Below, piece by piece: positions 26,730 through 34,529 of a DNA stretch of 64,000 bases. Below the pieces are notes generated by a model. It made no database searches. It worked only from the letters and a program-made list of their open reading frames with translations, and was not told where the DNA came from. The translations under genes were made by a program, and so were the position numbers. Source of the stretch: JBHJHP01 sp042219855 (GTDB lineage: Bacteria; Bacteroidota; Bacteroidia; Bacteroidales; UBA5342); contig NZ_JBHJHP010000001.1 in assembly GCF_042219855.1 (NCBI RefSeq), positions 806,001 through 870,000 on the forward strand, read 5' to 3'. Position 1 is the first letter of the stretch; each line of letters begins with the position of its first letter.

Positions 26730-27238
26730 AATCGTTAAAATCCATAGGACTTTTGTTGATCCTGCTGATTCCGGGAGGCTTACTTTATGCACATCCCATA
26801 AAAATGACCACGGGAAAACTACAGATTGATACCAAAGACAAAAACTGCATTCTCACCCTGAATTTCTTCATTGATGATTTTGAAAGTGCCCTTCGGCAGA
26901 TCTATCCGCAGCCGGCGTTTAATTATGATGAACCGGGAGAAATCATGAAGGCAACCATTTATGAATACATTAGCTCCAATTTTGAACTAAAACTGGATGA
27001 TACCATAATTAGATTCGATTTGGGATCCATTAAAAAGATTGAAGATAATGTATGTCAGGTAAAGCTTAACGGAAATTTCACTAACCTGTCTGATTTTAAT
27101 CTCATAACCGTGAAAGACATACTGCTCTTTTCATCCTTCAGCAAACAGTCCAATATCTTACATGTGTTTATCGACAACGGATCACATAAGATTCTGCAGT
27201 TTTATCCCGGTGTTCCGGTAAGGATTGAAAAATTATAG
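26726..27238 (+). CDS. DUF6702 family exported protein
   Basis: A 170-residue protein with a signal peptide ending near LLYAHP. The mature start HPIKMTTGKLQIDTKDKNCILTLNFFIDDFESALRQIYP is typical of DUF6702, a family usually paired with HupE-like or M1-type peptidase genes in this phylum. Periplasmic; function unknown. It begins inside the last codons of the HupE/UreJ gene. Confidence 0.85.
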   Translation: MKSLKSIGLLLILLIPGGLLYAHPIKMTTGKLQIDTKDKNCILTLNFFIDDFESALRQIYPQPAFNYDEPGEIMKATIYEYISSNFELKLDDTIIRFDLGSIKKIEDNVCQVKLNGNFTNLSDFNLITVKDILLFSSFSKQSNILHVFIDNGSHKILQFYPGVPVRIEKL

Positions 27239-27361
27239 TTAATAAACGTTTCGCTCTTTTTACTTATACTGAGTATGAATTATTAAGCTACTACGAATCC
27301 GTTTATTTTTTTCTTATTTTAGTAGCATTGTTGAGATACATTTAACCTAATATTACTTGCT

Positions 27362-30300
27362 ATGTTACGAAGATTATTACTTGTTGTATTCATTTCAACT
27401 TGCTTTATGTATAATTTGCTGTCTCAAACCCAGGACAGTATTGTTGATAAGGGTATAAAATTATACGACGAACAAAAATACCCAGAAGCCATTGAAGTAT
27501 TTAAAACTGTAGATGAAAATGATTCTGCTTACACCCGCATGTTATATGAGCTGGCTATTACTCACCTGGCTGAGGATGATTACAATCAGACCATAGAGAC
27601 CTGTCAAAAGGGAATGACAGAACCTTCAACCTATGACGGTTTGTTTTTGGCGACTATGGCAACGGCATTTGATAATATGGGTAAAAAAGATTCAGCCATT
27701 TCATATTATAGCAAAGCAATTGCTAAAAAGCCATTTAATTATTTGAACCATTATAATCTTGGATATACTTATTATAATATTGGGGATATGGAGAAAGCTA
27801 CAAAATGTTTCCAGGAAGCACTCAGATGCAATCCCTTTCATGCCACAAGTCACCTGTTCCTGGGAATAATAAGTGCCCGGCAGCATCAGTTAACAAAGGC
27901 AATGCTATCTCTGGAAACCTACCTTATGGTTGAACCTAATTCAAGCAGAAGTAACAAATACCTGGTTTATTTGGATAACATTGCGCAAAGCTATGTGGAT
28001 ACAGCACATGGTGAGTATATTGAACCTTTTCTGGATAATACACTGTTCGAAGAAACTGATCATCTTATTGCATCCAGAATAGTAATTACTGACGAATTTG
28101 AACCTGTCATAGATTTTAGTGCAGCTACAGTTAAACAGACACAACTTTTATTCGACAAATTACCGTTCGACACCACAGATAAATCATTTTGGGTTGAGAT
28201 GTATTTCCCGTTTTTTAAAAGTATTAAAGAAAAAGGATATATGGCACCAATGCTTTACACAATACTAACATCAACCAAAAATAATAAAGTACAGGAGTGG
28301 AAAGCAAAAAATGAAAACCTACTTAAAGAGTTTTATAAACTGGGATCTGAACTTACCGCTGTGAAAAACTACAGAGATGTCATTACACCAAACGGTATTG
28401 TACATAATATAGTTGAATTCGACAATGACGAACCATACAGCATTGGTGCATATAATTCGGATCAAAAGGAAGAAGGTTACTGGCAGTATTTTAATAACAA
28501 TGGAGGTTTGAAAGCCTGCGGAAATTACATTAATGGGGAAAAGAACGGAACATGGTTATATTATACATCGGAAGGAAACCTGGAATTTAAACAGGATTTG
28601 ACGGGTGGTAAAGTAAACGGGATGGAATATAAATACTTTCCGAATGGAAAGATCAGATATGAAGTGGCCTACATAGACGATATTCCTGATGGCATAGTAA
28701 AATTCTATAACAAGACCGGGCAACTTGATGAAATAAATTATTTCAAGGACGGAACGCGAAACGGACCTGCAATAGGCTTTTACGATAACGGTGATACCTC
28801 TTTTATCTACAACTATCTTGATGGTGAAATAAATGGCCTGTATAAAACTTACCATTATGATCAAAAGATTTATTTAATCTCTAGGTATAAAAACGGAAAA
28901 GAAGAAGGAGAAGAAACAACCTATCATCCAAACGGAAATGTTAGTTCAAAAGGTAGTTACATAAACGGTAAAGAAACAGGACTCTGGCAATATTTTTCTG
29001 ATAATAATATATTACTGAGCGAATACCTTTACAATGACACAATTTTAAAATCAATTACCCAGTACTATGAAAATGGGAAGATTCAACAAATTACGCCATA
29101 TAATGATGCAGGAAACATTGACGGGGAATTAAAATCCTTTGACAGAGAAGGAAATCATTTCTCCACAGAAGTATATGAAGACGGAAGTATATTAAAACTG
29201 ATTAATTATACAGGTGATAAAGAAAGAGACAGTTATAGTTCTGATGATATGTCATTTGAGTTTGTAACCTACTACCCTGATGGTCCGGTCGCCAGAAAGG
29301 GAAACATCCGAAATGGAAAACTTGACGGTACCATAAAGGATTTCTGGCGAAATGGTAATCTGAAAACAATATCTTATTATAAGGACGGGACAAAACTTCC
29401 CAGGGAAGAAAATTACTACATAAACGGGACTTTAATAGCCAAAACATCAGAAGCAGGCACGTATGGAATAAGCAAATATGAAACCTATTACAACAACAGC
29501 AATATTAAAAGTTCAGGGTATTTAAAGGATGGCTCTTTTACCGGCCAATATCTGCAATATAATCCACTGGGCCAAAAATCATTTAAGAGCTATTACGTTA
29601 ATAACGAACCAAACGGATGGTCAACCTACTTTTTAAATGACACCATAATAACTTCACGCTATCAAAACAAAAAAGGAGATTTGGTAAGGGTTGATTATTA
29701 TGACGAAGCCGGAAACATATATTGTACTAACAATTATGATAAAAAGCCAATATTTGAATCCTATAGTCTGACTGGCGAATTAAGGGGCTCTGTAAATGTT
29801 TATAATTATTGCTTTTACGACACATTAAAATGGTTTTACCCAAATGGAAATATTGAGTCTGAAATGTATTTTTTCAACGATCAAAGACAGGGTGATTATA
29901 ACAGATATTACTTATCGGGAAAACTGCGGCAAAAAGGGAAATACCGCTATGATAAAAAACACGGATTATGGGTTTCGTTTTACGAGAATGGCTTGCCCGA
30001 AGATTCATCATATTATATTGATGATAATAGATTTTACCGTAGGACTTCTTATTATGAGAATGGGAAAATACAAGCTATGTCCATGTATATTAATGATGAG
30101 ATGGATGGTTATACCACATTATGGGATTACAATGGAAACTTGCAAATCAGGATTTTATACAAGGGAGACGAAATTATTTCATATCAAACACCCTTATCTT
30201 CTGGTTGGTCTGAACCTATACAGATAAAAACCGGTAATGAACTGATAAAATCATACTTCCCTAACGGGAAAATTGCATACGAAATGCAACTCAAAGATTT

Positions 30301-30613
30301 TTGTCCCAATGGCGAACAAATATTGTATGCCGCAAACGGCAAAATAATATCACAGGCAGAATATTCATGCGGTTCATTAAACGGTAAACATACATATTAC
30401 TACGCCAATGGAAATGTAAAATCAGAGGGAAGTTATATTATGGGTGACAGGTATGGTTTATTTAGTGAATTTTACGAGAATGGAAAACTACGCAATACTA
30501 CAGAATTCAATCAGGACGATATAAACGGAGAAGATGTTTTTTATGATAACACAGGAAAGCATAACAGAACTGAAATTTATTTCAACAACAGATTTATGAA
30601 AATGAAAGAATAA
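27362..30613 (+). CDS. Large secreted TPR / MORN-repeat protein
   Basis: 1083 residues. There is a signal peptide (about 1-21, ending LLSQ), then a TPR superhelix in residues about 25-205 (for example DSAISYYSKAIAKKPFNYLNHYNLGYTYYNIGDMEKA), then a linker of about 205-365. From about 365 to the end come roughly 25 repeats of the MORN_2 type, each with a core like NGxWxxYxxxGxLxxxxxYxxG, for instance NGKIRYEVAYIDD and ENGKIQAMSMYIND. Such repeats are called YwqK-like antitoxins by automatic pipelines, but here they are part of an exported protein, probably a scaffold or surface repeat. It is followed by two DUF3857 proteins on the same strand with 18- and 10-base gaps, apparently one operon. 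Confidence 0.9.
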   Translation: MLRRLLLVVFISTCFMYNLLSQTQDSIVDKGIKLYDEQKYPEAIEVFKTVDENDSAYTRMLYELAITHLAEDDYNQTIETCQKGMTEPSTYDGLFLATMATAFDNMGKKDSAISYYSKAIAKKPFNYLNHYNLGYTYYNIGDMEKATKCFQEALRCNPFHATSHLFLGIISARQHQLTKAMLSLETYLMVEPNSSRSNKYLVYLDNIAQSYVDTAHGEYIEPFLDNTLFEETDHLIASRIVITDEFEPVIDFSAATVKQTQLLFDKLPFDTTDKSFWVEMYFPFFKSIKEKGYMAPMLYTILTSTKNNKVQEWKAKNENLLKEFYKLGSELTAVKNYRDVITPNGIVHNIVEFDNDEPYSIGAYNSDQKEEGYWQYFNNNGGLKACGNYINGEKNGTWLYYTSEGNLEFKQDLTGGKVNGMEYKYFPNGKIRYEVAYIDDIPDGIVKFYNKTGQLDEINYFKDGTRNGPAIGFYDNGDTSFIYNYLDGEINGLYKTYHYDQKIYLISRYKNGKEEGEETTYHPNGNVSSKGSYINGKETGLWQYFSDNNILLSEYLYNDTILKSITQYYENGKIQQITPYNDAGNIDGELKSFDREGNHFSTEVYEDGSILKLINYTGDKERDSYSSDDMSFEFVTYYPDGPVARKGNIRNGKLDGTIKDFWRNGNLKTISYYKDGTKLPREENYYINGTLIAKTSEAGTYGISKYETYYNNSNIKSSGYLKDGSFTGQYLQYNPLGQKSFKSYYVNNEPNGWSTYFLNDTIITSRYQNKKGDLVRVDYYDEAGNIYCTNNYDKKPIFESYSLTGELRGSVNVYNYCFYDTLKWFYPNGNIESEMYFFNDQRQGDYNRYYLSGKLRQKGKYRYDKKHGLWVSFYENGLPEDSSYYIDDNRFYRRTSYYENGKIQAMSMYINDEMDGYTTLWDYNGNLQIRILYKGDEIISYQTPLSSGWSEPIQIKTGNELIKSYFPNGKIAYEMQLKDFCPNGEQILYAANGKIISQAEYSCGSLNGKHTYYYANGNVKSEGSYIMGDRYGLFSEFYENGKLRNTTEFNQDDINGEDVFYDNTGKHNRTEIYFNNRFMKMKE

Positions 30614-30631
30614 TTAAGAAAGCAATTTGAT

Positions 30632-32569
30632 TTGAAAAATATAAAAAAAATATATTGGGTTATTTCAGGAATTATTTTAACTCAGACATGTTTGGCAGCG
30701 AAAATAAAAATACCTGACATTAAAGATATGACTGCCAGATACAGCAATCAAAATGCAGTGTTCCTGTATAATAATAAAGATATCACATTTGATATTGTTA
30801 ACGATTCACTAAAGATTTTTCAGCACAACGAGGAAGCAATAATGCTACTTAACGAACATTCCAAAAACGGTGCTAAGAATCATATCTATTTTGGAAAATT
30901 CAATTCAGTAAATAATGTAAATACATATACATATTACCTTTCAAAAGGAAAATACAAAAAAGCTGAGGCTACAAACAAAAAAACTACAAATAACATCGGC
31001 AACTCTGTATTTTATGATGATTCCAAGCAAATTGAAATCACCTATCCCATGGTAAATAAAGGTTCAGTTATGATTATGGCTTATGATGAGGTCATAAAAG
31101 ACGCTCATTTTTCAGACTTGTTTTATTTTCAATCCTCTGTGCCTACGGAACGTACAGTCCTTACCGTTAAAGTACATGATAATATAAAAGTTGAGTTCAA
31201 AAAATTTAATTTTGACAGGGTGCACATTGCCTGCGATTCAACGCATAAAGGGAAATACACCATTTATACCTTTACAGGGGACAATATGCCTGCAGCAAAA
31301 TATGGCAATAATTACACCAGCATTCGCCATCTCTGGCCACATATTCACATGCTCGTTAACGAAGTCAGGCTTTCTGATAGAACCGAACGGTATTTTGAAA
31401 CGACAGATGATCTTTTTACCTATTACAATGGCTTTATCAAAACAATTGACACCACTTATTCTGAAGAGTTTAAAGTCAAAGTAAAGGAAATTACACAGAA
31501 CTGCATTTCAGACAATGATAAAGCGAAAGCTATTCTTTATTGGGTTCAGGATAATATTAAATATGTTGCTTTTGAGGATGGATACAGAGGATTTATACCC
31601 CATAGTTCTCAAAAAGTTTTTGATCAGAGGTATGGTGACTGCAAGGATATGACCAGTATTATAGTCGGAATGATGAAAGTTGCCGGGTTGCCCTGTTATT
31701 ACAGTTGGGTTGGTACAAGAGACATACCTTATACCTATGAAGAATTACCAACAATAGCAGCAGATAATCACATGGTAGCAGCCTATTTAACCAGGGATTC
31801 TTTAATTATTTTAGATGGCACAATGGATATGTATGAATTTGGATATGTTCCACATCACATTCAGGGAAAAGAAGTGCTTATCCGTTTATCCGATAAAGAT
31901 TACACCATAAAATATTTACCTGTAACGCCTTTTACTGAAAGCCGGATTATTGATTCCTTAAGTATCCGCATTAAAGGATCTTCAGTTACCGGAGTTGCTC
32001 AAAAGCGCTGGGAAGGTTATAACCGTTACGAAATTTCCAGTACGTTGGATGGCGTAAAAAATGATAAACTCAACAAAACATTAAATAAGATTCTGGTTCT
32101 TGGGAATAATACGTTTATCGTTAATAATTTTAATATCCCGGATATTAAAGACAGAGACAATCCCATAATTATTGATTATTCATTTAATGTCACTGACTAC
32201 GTGCAAAATCTGGGTAATGAAATATACATTAATTTAAATCTGGATAAAGAATTTGCTGAATATAAAATTGACACAACCTTCTCATGCAGGCCATTTGCAA
32301 ACGACTTTAAATTCAATGAAACTACTATATCATCATTAGAGATACCTGACGGTTTTAAAGTCAGTTATGTTCCGGAAAACATTTCATATCAGAATCCGTA
32401 TTTTAGTTTTAAAATTGAATATTCCCAAAATAATAACCGTATCACTCAACATAAAACAATTATTATGAATTTACTTGATCTTGAGCCGAAGGATTTTTCT
32501 GAGTGGGATAAAATGATTCTGGAATTGAATAAAGCATATAATCAGACTGTAGGATTAGAAAAAATTTAA
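30632..32569 (+). CDS. DUF3857 + transglutaminase-like secreted protein (active triad)
   Basis: 645 residues from a TTG start. The frame is closed upstream by the previous stop and has no earlier ATG, while the next ATG (codon 33) would remove the signal peptide (KIYWVISGIILTQTCLAA). The N-terminal half is DUF3857 beta-sandwich. The transglutaminase-like core carries the triad Cys337 (RYGDCKD), His380 (ADNHMVAAY) and Asp395 (IILDGTMD). C-terminal DUF3858-like strands follow. The family is periplasmic or outer-membrane facing; the substrates are unknown, with peptide cross-linking or cleavage possible. It lies 18 bases after the TPR/MORN gene and 10 before its catalytically degenerate paralogue. 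Confidence 0.88.
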   Translation: MKNIKKIYWVISGIILTQTCLAAKIKIPDIKDMTARYSNQNAVFLYNNKDITFDIVNDSLKIFQHNEEAIMLLNEHSKNGAKNHIYFGKFNSVNNVNTYTYYLSKGKYKKAEATNKKTTNNIGNSVFYDDSKQIEITYPMVNKGSVMIMAYDEVIKDAHFSDLFYFQSSVPTERTVLTVKVHDNIKVEFKKFNFDRVHIACDSTHKGKYTIYTFTGDNMPAAKYGNNYTSIRHLWPHIHMLVNEVRLSDRTERYFETTDDLFTYYNGFIKTIDTTYSEEFKVKVKEITQNCISDNDKAKAILYWVQDNIKYVAFEDGYRGFIPHSSQKVFDQRYGDCKDMTSIIVGMMKVAGLPCYYSWVGTRDIPYTYEELPTIAADNHMVAAYLTRDSLIILDGTMDMYEFGYVPHHIQGKEVLIRLSDKDYTIKYLPVTPFTESRIIDSLSIRIKGSSVTGVAQKRWEGYNRYEISSTLDGVKNDKLNKTLNKILVLGNNTFIVNNFNIPDIKDRDNPIIIDYSFNVTDYVQNLGNEIYINLNLDKEFAEYKIDTTFSCRPFANDFKFNETTISSLEIPDGFKVSYVPENISYQNPYFSFKIEYSQNNNRITQHKTIIMNLLDLEPKDFSEWDKMILELNKAYNQTVGLEKI

Positions 32570-32579
32570 ACCAACGACT

Positions 32580-34529
32580 ATGAAAAAATTATTTCTTTTA
32601 CTGTTTTTGGCATCACAGATAATTGCTCAGGCAAAAGGATTTGAAACCACCGATTGGGAAACTTCACCGGATTACAAAACACTACCGGATTCTTTGATGA
32701 ACGAAAATGTTATTTGTTTGAACCTGAATATAGCATATGACTTCAGACACGGAGATGATGGAAACCTTTATGCATACGAAACAGAACATAAAGTATATCG
32801 CATCCTGAATGAAGAATCCATTCAGAGTTTTAATAAATACTATATGTATGATGAGTCCGTACTTGAATATATAACCATAAAGGCACGGACAATTTCCTCC
32901 GATGGTACAATAAAGGAATTTGACAAGTCCAACATAAAAGAAATAACAGATGAGGAAACCGGGAAAAAATATAAGATCTTCGCTGTTGATGGTATAGAAG
33001 AAGGTAATACGGTAGAATATTTTACCGTGATGAAAAAAGAAGCAGAATCCTTTGGACGAAATTACTTTCAATTCGGCTTCCCTGTATTAGAGGCGAGCTA
33101 CAGTCTTACATGCCCAGAAAAGTTGCGATACCTAATAAAACCTTATAATGGTCACATGACGCAAAGTGAACCGGAAATAAAAGATAGTACCGTTTATTAT
33201 TCCTTAACCGGAGAAAATATTCCGGCAATAAATTCTGAACTCTTTTCGTATTTGAATCCCAATAAAGTTCGGGTAGAATATCGTCTCGACAGAAACCTGT
33301 TTAAAGGAAAATATCAGTTAAATACCTGGGATATTGCAGCAAAAATTATTAACAATCAGTTTTCAAACCTGAATAAAAAAGAAGAAGCAGCTCTGGAAAA
33401 ATTTGTAAAAAAGCTTAAAGTACCCAATGGCGAAAATATAGATAAAATCATTGCCGTGGAAAACATCATAAAAAAGGATTTTCTCATCCAGGAGCAGAAC
33501 AGCTATATTTATAACGATCTGACCTTTACTATTGGTGAAAAGGTCTCGTCGGATAAAGGTCTTGCCAAATTATATGCTAACATTTTTACAAAGCTCAACA
33601 TACCTTATAATGTTGTACTAACATGTGAAAGAGATAATGTAAAATTTGACAAATCCTTTCCCAGCTGGAATTACCTTACGACCTATCTCATTTATTTCCC
33701 GGAATATGATTTATATCTGACCCCATCCATGCCTTTTCTCAGAGTGGGAATGACCAAAGAAGAAGTTATGGCTCAAAATGCTCTATTCATTCGTAAAGTA
33801 AGTGTAGGTAATTTTCATTCAGCCGTTGCCGATATTAAATACATTGAAGAGAACTCTTATTTGGATAACCAAAATAATATCATATCTGATATTACACTTG
33901 ATGTTGAAAATAATAAGGTTAATATTGATCTTACTAAAAAGTTAAAAGGGTTATCAGGTGGATATTTTGAACTTATTCTGTCATCGATGGATGAAGACCA
34001 AAAGTTAAGCACATTTAAAAATCTCTCAGGTTTGGATGATTTAAATCCTGAATTTTCCGATTTTAAAATAATCGATCAGAATAATAACAAATACCAGAAT
34101 GAATTCGGACTTAATTGTAAAGTCTCTACTCCCGGATTAATTGAAAATGCCGGAAATAAAATCTTATTTAAAATGGGGATGGTTATAGGGCCTCAGGCGG
34201 AATTATACCAGGAAGCAGAACGTACACTTCCCGTTGAAAACCAATTTAACCGCAGCTACGACAGAATCTTAACGTTTAATGTTCCAGAGGGTTATAAAAT
34301 ATCCAATCCCGAAGCAGGTATAATTAATGTGGTAAGTTCCAGAGAAGAAGATCCACCCTATGGATTTATATCTGAAGTGGAATATTCCGGCAATACATAT
34401 ACAATTAAAATCCATGAGTTTTATAAAGACCTGCTGGCTCCCATAGAACAATTTGAAGCTTTCAGAAGAGTCGTAAATGCCGCTGCGGACTTTAATAAAG
34501 TTGTTCTCGTTCTTGAAAAAACAGATTAA
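32580..34529 (+). CDS. DUF3857 protein, transglutaminase core lacking its triad
   Basis: 649 residues with a signal peptide (about 1-18, ending IIAQAKG). It has the same plan as the preceding gene: an N-terminal DUF3857 domain (KVYRILNEESIQSFNKYYMYDE...ITIKARTISSDGTIKEF), then a transglutaminase-like fold. At the places of the catalytic Cys, His and Asp the sequence reads SDKGLAKLYANIF (Asp325 in the Cys position), PSWNYLTTY (Asn/Tyr) and YLTPSMPF (Thr). It is therefore a probable pseudo-enzyme, perhaps a partner or regulator of the active paralogue. The last gene of the three-gene set; its stop overlaps that of the convergent metallopeptidase-like gene by 4 bases. Confidence 0.86.
   Translation: MKKLFLLLFLASQIIAQAKGFETTDWETSPDYKTLPDSLMNENVICLNLNIAYDFRHGDDGNLYAYETEHKVYRILNEESIQSFNKYYMYDESVLEYITIKARTISSDGTIKEFDKSNIKEITDEETGKKYKIFAVDGIEEGNTVEYFTVMKKEAESFGRNYFQFGFPVLEASYSLTCPEKLRYLIKPYNGHMTQSEPEIKDSTVYYSLTGENIPAINSELFSYLNPNKVRVEYRLDRNLFKGKYQLNTWDIAAKIINNQFSNLNKKEEAALEKFVKKLKVPNGENIDKIIAVENIIKKDFLIQEQNSYIYNDLTFTIGEKVSSDKGLAKLYANIFTKLNIPYNVVLTCERDNVKFDKSFPSWNYLTTYLIYFPEYDLYLTPSMPFLRVGMTKEEVMAQNALFIRKVSVGNFHSAVADIKYIEENSYLDNQNNIISDITLDVENNKVNIDLTKKLKGLSGGYFELILSSMDEDQKLSTFKNLSGLDDLNPEFSDFKIIDQNNNKYQNEFGLNCKVSTPGLIENAGNKILFKMGMVIGPQAELYQEAERTLPVENQFNRSYDRILTFNVPEGYKISNPEAGIINVVSSREEDPPYGFISEVEYSGNTYTIKIHEFYKDLLAPIEQFEAFRRVVNAAADFNKVVLVLEKTD

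Noticed and set aside
27362..30613. Toxin-antitoxin system (YwqK-like repeats)
   Set aside because: The protein is exported, over 1000 residues, and has no small toxin gene beside it. The likeness is limited to the repeat unit.
30632..30727. Start of the transglutaminase-like protein at the first ATG (codon 33)
   Set aside because: It would remove the signal peptide, so the TTG was preferred.
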